61,316 nt of DNA from a virus. A model generated the notes under the pieces. That model saw nothing but the letters and a program-made list of their open reading frames with translations. It made no database searches and was not told the origin of the DNA. The stretch spans positions 1 to 61,316 of IMG/VR virus record IMGVR_UViG_3300023109_000024. One strand, written 5' to 3'. Shown piece by piece: positions 54,170 through 61,316 of the stretch. Every line of letters starts with the position of its first letter. The stretch's first letter is position 1. A program made the translations under genes and the position numbers.

Positions 54170-54577
54170 TTATCGTGTCCTATCTAACAGTACCTGAAAT
54201 GATACTGGGTTATCTGTATTTATTAATCGAAACAATATTGTTACGTATACTTGATTGCTATCTATATCCCCTAGTACATCAACACCTAGTAGATCACATC
54301 GTGGTTCGTATAGTTCAATCGCCTCTTCAACAACAGTTTTAATTAAATCATATGTTTGTGGTGTAGCATTTTCGAATAATAATTTATCTAAGTCACACCC
54401 AAATCCTGGTTGAAATGGACGTTCTCCTTTATTCGTTAATATAATATTTTTTATGCTTTCTTTAATAGCATTCTCATTTATCTTACGTGCTATATCTTCT
54501 TTACCAGGAATGATCGTCAGATCCTTGAAGAAATCCGATGCCACGATACGTTTGATTTTATTGGGTGTAGTTGCCAT
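54170..54577 (-). CDS. gp25: gp25-like baseplate wedge protein
   Basis: This 135-residue protein matches T4 gp25 (132 residues), the small wedge protein that nucleates sheath assembly. The signature VKNIILTNKGERPFQPGFGC (here IKNIILTNKGERPFQPGFG) and the later TVVEEAIELYEPRCDLLGVD, with the invariant EPR, are plain. The final strand YVTILFRLINTDNPVSFQVL also fits. It lies just before gp6, with which it interacts. A CATAAATA late promoter lies 24 bases before its ATG, and an AGGAA ribosome-binding site follows. Confidence 0.96.
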   Translation of the reverse strand: MATTPNKIKRIVASDFFKDLTIIPGKEDIARKINENAIKESIKNIILTNKGERPFQPGFGCDLDKLLFENATPQTYDLIKTVVEEAIELYEPRCDLLGVDVLGDIDSNQVYVTILFRLINTDNPVSFQVLLDRTR

Positions 54578-54600
54578 GTCTTATTCCTGGGTTTATATAT

Positions 54601-54608
54601 TATTTATG
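54601..54608 (-). promoter_or_regulatory. T4-type late promoter, CATAAATA
   Basis: CATAAATA reads leftward 24 bases before the gp25 ATG and overlaps the stop codon of the 608-residue gene. It has the same form and placement as the sites before gp8 and before the 1249-residue fiber gene. It would start a gp25, gp6, gp7-like transcript. Confidence 0.55.
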
Positions 54609-56430
54609 TAGGTTGCTTCACGGCGTAGTAGTAATGCCACAAATCACTTTCATGCCGCCTTATCACACCAGACACCGAGTCGGAATATATACTACTTAAT
54701 GCTTGTACTCGTGCATCACTAGCCCCGGGTGTTGATTCTATTGCGTTGTTGTAATCTGCCTTTAGTTTCTTACCTAAAATACCGCCTCTCTTCATATTAG
54801 ATATAATGATACTGTCTTTGTCTGCAACAATAAACTTAACACCAGCACGACTAGCTGCTATAGCATATGCCAATGCATTCTCAACACCTTCCTCAAATTC
54901 AATTTTTATATTATCGCCTTTTCGTTGTGTCTTATGCTTACCATCAAAGTGGAATGCTCTATTCACTTTAATATCCGTACCTAATTGTCGTGCCATATCT
55001 AATACCTGACACCATAACTTTGTTTTTGTCTTTGTCCAACCTGGTCCTGCTGCCCCTGTATCACGACCCGCCTTATCAAATGGTGTTTGAATACCCGGGT
55101 GATTCGCACCGGTAAATATTATAGGTCCTACGCCGCCAGTAATAGACGTATCTGTTTGTAATTGTTTCACATATTTTTGTTCATCTTTCGGCAAATGCTT
55201 TGCTTTATATACTTTTGGATACGTACTATATACGTTTATTTCAAATTCTTTAATATCATCATAGGCAAATTCATTCGACATGCCTACGCCATCTTGCAAT
55301 TCACCGTATTGTAACATCTGATTTGCCACAAGATCATGCACATTTGAACTCAAATTACGTTGTGTATTTGTATATTCTTCTTTTTTCGATTCAACATCAG
55401 CAGGATCCATACGTGTCGCACCTTTAGAAACTGTGTCTTGACTCGCTCTAGCACTCATACTTTTAGCGGATGCTTTGGTTTGTTCAACGGCGGATGCGGT
55501 CAAAATCAATTGCTGAAGTGGTTTCTCGCTCGAAGATTGTATAGCTTCACTCACTTGACACAAGCGAAACATCAATAATCCTAGTGCTTTTGCGTCTAAT
55601 TTATCGAATCCAGACCCTATATTCGCAATCATTTTCTCTACACCATCCATCATTCCGTTCTTATTCTTGTCGGATGTGAATGCATTTACCTTATCTATTG
55701 CCTGTTGAATGTCGGCACTTATCTCTTCTAACCCGGCAGTTATCGATTGTGCTTGCTTTTTAACCTTCTCAACTACCTTATCTATAGCATCTTCTAATGA
55801 TTTCTTAATACCTTCTAGTGCTAATTTACTCTTTAACTGTTCTAAAATTTCATCTATTGTAGGTATGCCGTCTAGATTAAACCCTGGCATGTCCCCTAAT
55901 GAATCTGCTTTCTTCTTTAATGCTATTAATAGTCCCCCTATGAGAGCAACCTTCAATGCGAATGCAGCACATTGACCCGATGATAATGATGCCCCTATGT
56001 TCGCATCAAAGAAATCAGACATCAATCCTAATGTCAAGTCAATATCAGCAGGTATTTGAGCACCGGGTGTCCAATTCGACATATCTAATGATACTTGGCC
56101 AGGCAATCCCCCTGATAATGCCGCTCCTGTTTCCGTTGCGAATATAGCAACTTCGGCAGTCGATATAGGTCCTACTGATAACCTTTCATTTAATTTAGGA
56201 TATTTGTTCGCAAACATATCCCCTGTAACAGTCGCAGGTGGTTCTGTAACACGTTGTTGACTTGCCTTTTTATTTAATTCTTCTGTTACAGCAGATAGTG
56301 TTGCCCCATCAATGTTCTTTGCAGGATCAGATAGATTCAGAAGTTCATCATCAGTTAATATATTACTAAATTGTTCTCCTGCATCCTTAACTGCGAGGGC
56401 AAATTGTGTTGGGCATTGCTTATCAGTCAT
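54604..56430 (-). CDS. unrecognised hub-region protein with an EF-hand-like loop
   Basis: I cannot name this 608-residue protein. It lies between gp5 and gp25, so it is probably a hub or baseplate structural protein. The first 150 residues are low in structure cues. Residues 154-172 contain AALKVALIGGLLIALK-like hydrophobic sequence, followed by a long charged amphipathic helical stretch (GIKKSLEDAIDKVVEKVKKQ). Residues 254-265 read DKNKNGMMDGVE, a full EF-hand type calcium loop. The C-terminal part has VNRAFHFDGKHKTQRKGDNI and ALAYAIAASRAGVKFIV. His499 and Asp506 are spaced as in M15-type peptidases, but the other ligands are not seen, so an enzyme is not claimed. It is 2 bases downstream of gp5. 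Confidence 0.7.
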   Translation of the reverse strand: MTDKQCPTQFALAVKDAGEQFSNILTDDELLNLSDPAKNIDGATLSAVTEELNKKASQQRVTEPPATVTGDMFANKYPKLNERLSVGPISTAEVAIFATETGAALSGGLPGQVSLDMSNWTPGAQIPADIDLTLGLMSDFFDANIGASLSSGQCAAFALKVALIGGLLIALKKKADSLGDMPGFNLDGIPTIDEILEQLKSKLALEGIKKSLEDAIDKVVEKVKKQAQSITAGLEEISADIQQAIDKVNAFTSDKNKNGMMDGVEKMIANIGSGFDKLDAKALGLLMFRLCQVSEAIQSSSEKPLQQLILTASAVEQTKASAKSMSARASQDTVSKGATRMDPADVESKKEEYTNTQRNLSSNVHDLVANQMLQYGELQDGVGMSNEFAYDDIKEFEINVYSTYPKVYKAKHLPKDEQKYVKQLQTDTSITGGVGPIIFTGANHPGIQTPFDKAGRDTGAAGPGWTKTKTKLWCQVLDMARQLGTDIKVNRAFHFDGKHKTQRKGDNIKIEFEEGVENALAYAIAASRAGVKFIVADKDSIIISNMKRGGILGKKLKADYNNAIESTPGASDARVQALSSIYSDSVSGVIRRHESDLWHYYYAVKQPT

Positions 56431-56432
56431 AA

Positions 56433-58109
56433 TTAATCTTCAACTCCTGGTGTTGTTGTTACAGGAGGATTCGTATTCGTTGGATTAGGTATCGTACCAA
56501 CTTGATCCTTCTGTTTAAATCCTTTACCTTCACCTTGACTCTTCGGCGGAGTAGGTGCGGCACCGTGTAATACAAGGTTGCCTTCAGCAAAGTCTTCCTT
56601 ATTCACGCCTAATGCTTTAATTAATTGTTTCTTATCATCATCACCTGATGCATCTATAGTTCGTGTTGTGCTTGCGATTTCTGCTAATAACGAACTAGCG
56701 GATGAATTTGGATCAATTTCGCCTACTGCGCCACCTTCTGCCATACGAACAACATCATCAATATAAGTTGTTGTACCATTTATGTGCGTAGTAGCACTGC
56801 TGTCAATGGCCATTTTATTCGTAGACTTTAAATGCATTTCATCATTTGATACTAAATGCATTTTACCCGTACTAGTGTAGCGCATACCTGCTGATGATTT
56901 AACATCAATGAAACCTTCTGAGTCTTCAAGCGCTGCACTGCTAGGCGGTGATCCTGCAGGGGTTCCTTTAGATTCGATACGAATATTATTTGCGCTTTGT
57001 ATATCGATTTGACCTAAATGATGTGTATCGGCATCAGTAATACCTTCGACTTCAGGATTCGCTTTAACCTCTGTAGCAATACGAAGTGATCCCGATGTCA
57101 TATCTATGTTATTATTACCACCTGTAGCGTATAAGTAGATACCGTTATTGTCTGCTTGTATTGTTGTGAGATCAACAGATTGTATTTTTAATTTACTCTC
57201 GGTAACAATATTAAAGTCGTTAGCAGAGTGTTGTTGCATATCCGCATGTGTATTCAATATCATCTTGGCGCCTGAGTTAATCGTTGTTTCGCCACGAGAA
57301 GTTAATGTAAAGTTTTCACATTCAATATCAAGATCGCCACCAAAGTGCATTTTACCATTCATGTCAACTTTTAATGTATAATCTTGTCCGATCATCGTAT
57401 TCACATCACCCATGGTATCACTCACAACACCACCGCCGATCATTTGTTGTAATCCTTTCATGCCAGTCGTTTTAATTAATATATCGCCATCATCATTGAA
57501 TTGTATAATAGAACCCGTATGATGTACAATTTGTAAACAACCTTCTTCTGTTAATAAAACATATTGCTGATCATCCTTAGACGATAACACACGATTGTCA
57601 AGATCTCTTTCTGGTATCTCACCTAACTCTTCTTCATGTTCACGACTGTATGCGTCAACCATTTTTTGATCTTGTGTTCTAACTTGTGTAGCAGCTGCAA
57701 GTATTCCTTCTATTTCATCAATGCCTTCGCCACCCAGAGCAGGATGTAAAGGAAACTTACCGAATACACTCGCATCTGATGTATACTCTGCCTCTTCAGT
57801 TCCGTTAGTATCAGTACCTGCAGGAGCCTGCGAGTTATAGCCTGGGATACGACCTAAGACAATAGGATGCTGTCCTTGCGCACCATCGAGAAACGCACCC
57901 AATACCCAATCACCAACTAAAGGCACAGTTGATACCGCACCATATGTTCCATCAACAACAGGCGCCCATGGTAAGTCATCCGCAGACACAACCGCAGGAT
58001 CAAGATCATGGAATCCTAATGCCTTAACTTTAACACGACCTAAATTCTGCCCATCCTCACGAGCAACCACGAATCCTACAAAATGTGTAAACTGTCCAAT
58101 ACCTGCCAT
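56433..58109 (-). CDS. gp5: gp5-like baseplate hub/spike protein without lysozyme domain
   Basis: This is the central spike of the hub. Residues 1-100 form the OB-fold domain: FVGFVVAREDGQNLGRVKVK, PWAPVVDGTYGAVSTVPLVG and WVLGAFLDGAQGQHPIVLGR. The pattern of GRVKV, PWAP, VG-WV and HPIVLG is the gp5/VgrG class signature. From about residue 190 (YVLLTEEGCLQIVHHTGSII) the chain turns into short repeats such as FNDDGDILIKTTG and MHFGGDLDIECENFTL, which fit the triple-stranded beta-helix needle. It is 558 residues against 575 in T4 gp5, but the T4 lysozyme domain between OB-fold and needle is absent; only an acidic linker stands there. It lies 1 base after the gp27-like gene, its expected partner. 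Confidence 0.9.
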   Translation of the reverse strand: MAGIGQFTHFVGFVVAREDGQNLGRVKVKALGFHDLDPAVVSADDLPWAPVVDGTYGAVSTVPLVGDWVLGAFLDGAQGQHPIVLGRIPGYNSQAPAGTDTNGTEEAEYTSDASVFGKFPLHPALGGEGIDEIEGILAAATQVRTQDQKMVDAYSREHEEELGEIPERDLDNRVLSSKDDQQYVLLTEEGCLQIVHHTGSIIQFNDDGDILIKTTGMKGLQQMIGGGVVSDTMGDVNTMIGQDYTLKVDMNGKMHFGGDLDIECENFTLTSRGETTINSGAKMILNTHADMQQHSANDFNIVTESKLKIQSVDLTTIQADNNGIYLYATGGNNNIDMTSGSLRIATEVKANPEVEGITDADTHHLGQIDIQSANNIRIESKGTPAGSPPSSAALEDSEGFIDVKSSAGMRYTSTGKMHLVSNDEMHLKSTNKMAIDSSATTHINGTTTYIDDVVRMAEGGAVGEIDPNSSASSLLAEIASTTRTIDASGDDDKKQLIKALGVNKEDFAEGNLVLHGAAPTPPKSQGEGKGFKQKDQVGTIPNPTNTNPPVTTTPGVED

Positions 58110-58110
58110 A

Positions 58111-59601
58111 TTATGATCCTGTTATATCCGCTGATGTTGTTGTAGATTCAAATGAAGGGGGTTCAGCAGATCCTGGTTTAATCTTTTTATCACCGCCACC
58201 ACGTAAAGACTTACTATAAGACATTCGAGTATCCCATTTCGCATCAGTTATCACATGAGTCAATCCAGCAATCATCTGCGCACCACCAAAGTATTTATCC
58301 TGTATCCCACCATTCTTCATAGCCAATACAGTATACTCTGGAATCAATACGTTAATACAATTACCTGGATATAAGTTTCCACGACCTTTAATCGATCCTC
58401 CCATTAATGATGCATTGAAATGATAATCGAATACAGGTTTCGTACTTAATGTTTCTTTATAATAAGGATATGTTCTATCATAGTTCGCTTGTCGATCATA
58501 CTGTTCTCCTATGTTAGCATAGTCCTTAAACACATATGTTTCATTAATATGGTTGACATCTCCAGTCGTCTGTGTTATAAACTTAGATGAATTCTGCAAC
58601 TGTGGATTCGTCTCAACACCTTCGTAACCTAGATAGTTGTCTTTGTAATGATAATAGTAGTGATTGATGTCTCGATTGGATAAGTCGATCTCCGAGACTC
58701 TCGCTGAATACGCTTGCGCTTGTATCGCTTCCATTGAGTTGACGTTTGGAAATGTGCCGTTCGATATGAGTTGCTGAGCACGATCTTGTCCATCAGGAGA
58801 ATTGTCTTCTTTTCCGTTAGAATACTCAAATCGATACGCCTCATCAATTAAATTTAATCGATTCTTTTCTACTAGGTATTCTGTGGTGCAAAAATAGAAT
58901 TTCTCTCTCGTCTCAAAAAACATGAAATAACTCGATGAATTTTTTTCGCTGTACGCTCGTTTCCCTATCATCTGTATTGCTTTTTGAGGACTTATACCTG
59001 GAAACACTATAGTATAACGACTATCTGTGGGTTCTATCTCTATATCTTTCTTTATACTTAATGCATTTCCTGCTTTATCTTTCTTTGGACATAAATCATT
59101 TGTTAAATTTAAATAATATTCTTCATATATTGCATTCACCATTTCACTATAAGACATGTTTCTATATGCTTTATTGACTATCTTTGTATCAGAGAATACC
59201 TTTTGTGGTGATGTAAAGAATAATCTATATTGTAATGCGGTTTCTTTATTCCCATCAAGCATATCGATTTGTTCGATTGCGTATATAAAATAAGTTTCTT
59301 TTTTGAGTTGGGAAGCATCGTTAAATGTTTCGTAGTCATAGTATTCTATATGTAGATACTCTTCTCCCCGCACATGAAAAAAATTACCCTCTGCGTTATC
59401 GGTGACTGTATCGTATATCATTCCGTATGAGTCAGCGATATCTATGTACCCTTCAACGTATGGATTACGAATACTCTCGTCTATTGTGATAGCGATATAG
59501 TTGTTTAGGATATCTACAGACTCTTCTGTCTCATGAGAAACAAGAAGCAGTTTCGATATTCCTATATGACCCGCCGTGGGTTTGATTTTAGGATTAGTCA
59601 T
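58111..59601 (-). CDS. gp27: gp27-like baseplate hub protein
   Basis: This 496-residue protein lies directly before gp5 and fits the trimeric hub cylinder (T4 gp27, 391 residues; tail protein D-like fold). The N-terminus reads LLLVSHETEESVDILNNYIA, followed by ITIDESIRNPYVEGYIDIAD and SYGMIYDTV, the usual first tube-like domain of hub proteins. Further on, FFTSPQKVFSDTKIVNKAYR, MSYSEMVNAIYEEYYL and FPGISPQKAIQMIGKRAYSE form the conserved hub core. Near the C-terminus, GSIKGRGNLYPGNCINVLIP matches the closing domain. Similarity to T4 gp27 itself is weak by eye, so the name is drawn from fold motifs and gene order. It overlaps gp53 by 8 bases. Confidence 0.78.
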   Translation of the reverse strand: MTNPKIKPTAGHIGISKLLLVSHETEESVDILNNYIAITIDESIRNPYVEGYIDIADSYGMIYDTVTDNAEGNFFHVRGEEYLHIEYYDYETFNDASQLKKETYFIYAIEQIDMLDGNKETALQYRLFFTSPQKVFSDTKIVNKAYRNMSYSEMVNAIYEEYYLNLTNDLCPKKDKAGNALSIKKDIEIEPTDSRYTIVFPGISPQKAIQMIGKRAYSEKNSSSYFMFFETREKFYFCTTEYLVEKNRLNLIDEAYRFEYSNGKEDNSPDGQDRAQQLISNGTFPNVNSMEAIQAQAYSARVSEIDLSNRDINHYYYHYKDNYLGYEGVETNPQLQNSSKFITQTTGDVNHINETYVFKDYANIGEQYDRQANYDRTYPYYKETLSTKPVFDYHFNASLMGGSIKGRGNLYPGNCINVLIPEYTVLAMKNGGIQDKYFGGAQMIAGLTHVITDAKWDTRMSYSKSLRGGGDKKIKPGSAEPPSFESTTTSADITGS

Positions 59602-60172
59602 TTAGAATAGTTTTCATCTCGTCAATGATTTGATTCACGTATTGCGTTCCAACCACGTTAATATTTCTTTTCTTTTCGTTTTCTTGAACTTCATAGTCGT
59701 AGTATCGCATGGCGATGAACTCGGCAGAAGCATATTTTCCGCCTTCCTGTGTTGCTCTAGTGATTCTTAGATCAGGAGAATACTTCGAGGCATAATAAAC
59801 TATGTTGTCGGTTATTGTTTCGTTCTTTGTCCATTCGATTACTTGAATATCTTCTGGTGTGTAATCTAAATTCAGGTCAGTTTTTGCTTCGAGTGTATAT
59901 TTTTCTGCGATATAACGCTCGAGTACATCATCAGGTTTCCAAAAATCTGTGTAAGGATCAACAATATCGTTTGCCATTCCTACTAACCATGATAGTCCTG
60001 CATCGCCATAATAATTATATGCGACTGATTCCATCGTATCGCCTTCTTCTAATGTATATGGCAGGAATACTAATGAATCACCTTGAAGTTTTGACATGAT
60101 GTCTGCACGTCTTGACAGATCAACCATCTCTTGTCCGTTCCAATTTACTGTTGGGAATGATTTAAAATACAT
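59594..60172 (-). CDS. gp53: gp53-like baseplate wedge protein
   Basis: This 192-residue protein matches T4 gp53 (196 residues), which binds at the wedge junction and clamps neighbouring wedges. The start MYFKSFPTVNWNGQEMVDLS followed by RRADIM is the family pattern. Residues about 33-80, LPYTLEEGDTMESVAYNYYG and LSWLVGMANDIVDPYTDFWK, form the LysM-like domain, with the conserved YYGDA-L-WLV--ANDI-DPY. The C-terminal tail is highly charged and helical. It is 5 bases after the gp48/54-like gene and overlaps the hub gene by 8 bases. Confidence 0.92.
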   Translation of the reverse strand: MYFKSFPTVNWNGQEMVDLSRRADIMSKLQGDSLVFLPYTLEEGDTMESVAYNYYGDAGLSWLVGMANDIVDPYTDFWKPDDVLERYIAEKYTLEAKTDLNLDYTPEDIQVIEWTKNETITDNIVYYASKYSPDLRITRATQEGGKYASAEFIAMRYYDYEVQENEKKRNINVVGTQYVNQIIDEMKTILND

Positions 60173-60177
60173 ATGAA

Positions 60178-61316
60178 TTACCTATCGACCGGAAGATTTT
60201 TGAAGTAAGATTCTTTAACAGGGTATTTTGATGAGTTACCTGCTGATACATTGCGTTCAACGATCTTACCATCTTTAGTATATATGTTATATTTTTTAAC
60301 AGAACGAGAACCTTGCCCAGGTATGCCAGTGCCTCCTACCTTTTGTTTATATGCAGGAGCAGTGTCATCCGCCTCAGGACTTTCCTCTTCTGCTTTATTT
60401 TCTGTGACAGCATCCGCTTGCTCGCCATCTCCTGCAGGAATAACACCTTCATCTGTTTGGCCATCGTCTGTGCTTTCGCTATCTTTATCAGTAGCAGCGT
60501 CTGTTCCTGTTGTTCCAGGTAACCCTTCTGCGAAATCTGCTCGGGTACGAATGTCTGTTTCTGTCGTATTCATCGAGCAACGAATAACAGATGCGGTTCC
60601 GCCTTTATTCAATACCATACCTTGCGGAGTATAGTCAACATTGAACTGGTTGACCATTAAAAATTTTCCTGTTCTAAATACTTTTGCTAACCCACCACTA
60701 ACAGATTTTAATTCTATTGAAATCATTGCAGGATATTTCAACAATCCTCGATTCAATGTATTGCTGAATGTGTCGCTTTCTATTCCTGGAACAGGATTAG
60801 CATAAGAAGGGTGAATATAAAAATTAATTAGTCGAATAATATCATCTAATTCTTGTGACTCTTTTAAATTTTTTGGAGAGAAAAGCCATTCGAAGTTGTG
60901 AATTTTTAGATCAACCCCGTCGAATATAAGCGTTGTTTGATTGTTAACTGCTGAACCTGCTGATGCTGATAATGCTTGTCCTGCCTGAGGAGAAATCTTT
61001 GAACCTGCAACCTTTGCTAAATATACTGCTAAGTTGCCACCTGCCGCAACTGCCCCACCTATGTCTTGCTTCACTCTATCTAAAACAGATGCTGCATCAA
61101 ATCCTGTTGCTCCCTCTTTTGCAGAAGATGCGTCTGATTTGATATTTTCTATAATATCTCCGCCCATAGACGCACCAGCAATGTCTGCTGTAGCAGCGCC
61201 AATAACACCTATTTGTGAACCGCCGACCTCTAATCTAGATGATTCAACAATATTTTGTGGGAGAGGCAATGCAATAGATGCTTTTACGCCATAATCAGAT
61301 GATCCTTTTTTAATCG
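60178..61316 (-). CDS. gp48: gp48/gp54-like baseplate tail-tube junction protein, 5' end missing
   Basis: The frame is open to the right edge of the window. The nominal start at 61269 is a TTG, and in-frame codons upstream (SSDYGVKASIALPLPQNIVE) read on without a stop, so the true start lies outside. About 379 residues are visible. The core DLKIHNFEWLFSPKNLKESQ, then DDIIRLINFYIHPSY and KYPAMISIEL, is a tube-type fold as in gp19, gp48 and gp54. The position before gp53 fits gp48 in marine T4-like phages; gp54 cannot be excluded. The C-terminal 110 residues are an acidic, low-complexity tail (DKDSESTDDGQTDEGV, EADDTAP) ending in a basic stretch, which T4 gp48 does not have. Confidence 0.8.
   Translation of the reverse strand, partial: IKKGSSDYGVKASIALPLPQNIVESSRLEVGGSQIGVIGAATADIAGASMGGDIIENIKSDASSAKEGATGFDAASVLDRVKQDIGGAVAAGGNLAVYLAKVAGSKISPQAGQALSASAGSAVNNQTTLIFDGVDLKIHNFEWLFSPKNLKESQELDDIIRLINFYIHPSYANPVPGIESDTFSNTLNRGLLKYPAMISIELKSVSGGLAKVFRTGKFLMVNQFNVDYTPQGMVLNKGGTASVIRCSMNTTETDIRTRADFAEGLPGTTGTDAATDKDSESTDDGQTDEGVIPAGDGEQADAVTENKAEEESPEADDTAPAYKQKVGGTGIPGQGSRSVKKYNIYTKDGKIVERNVSAGNSSKYPVKESYFKNLPVDR

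Noticed and set aside
1-61316. tRNA genes, CRISPR arrays, insertion sequences, auxiliary metabolic genes
   Set aside because: Gaps are too short and none of the proteins resembles a transposase, integrase or metabolic enzyme.

Overview
The window is the late virion-assembly region of a T4-like contractile-tailed phage, most like marine myoviruses of cyanobacteria or SAR11-type hosts. It is AT-rich and tightly packed. The evidence is recognisable T4-family proteins (gp48/54, gp53, gp5, gp25, gp6, gp8, gp13, gp14, gp15), T4-type late promoter octamers (TATAAATA/CATAAATA), and many fiber modules typical of marine T4-like phages. The host cannot be fixed from this window because no host-like or auxiliary metabolic gene is present.

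All genes but one run on the minus strand, so transcription reads from right to left. From 61316 down to 47557 lies the baseplate block: gp48/gp54-like tube-junction protein (cut by the window edge), gp53 wedge, gp27-like hub, gp5 hub/spike (without a lysozyme domain), an unrecognised 608-residue protein, gp25, gp6, gp7-like and gp8. Then about 45 kb (47539 to 2049) encodes about 20 large, modular virion proteins. These are a DUF4815 protein, a small coiled-coil protein, an S74-type self-cleaving fiber, a glycine-rich adhesin-like protein, a beta-helix fiber, two tandem paralogous structural proteins, a leucine-rich-repeat/DUF1566 protein, several fibers with the usual marine-phage modules, and three adjacent lectin-like (LamG-type) proteins. 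The left end holds the neck genes gp13 and gp14 and the first 29 codons of gp15.

The order 53-5-6-7-8-[variable]-13-14-15 matches T4. The variable block replaces T4 genes 9-12 and wac, so the whole central region is probably the baseplate periphery and host-recognition apparatus. One gene (17890-20451) is inverted. It shares a palindromic intergenic region with its neighbour, in which two late-promoter octamers overlap head to head, and its stop codon overlaps that of the convergent gene.

Gaps between genes are 0-60 bases, with 1-base TAATG overlaps at five junctions. No stretch over 300 bases lacks a gene. No tRNA, CRISPR array, insertion sequence, integrase or clear factor-independent terminator was seen. 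Family calls were made by reading the proteins, without database searches.
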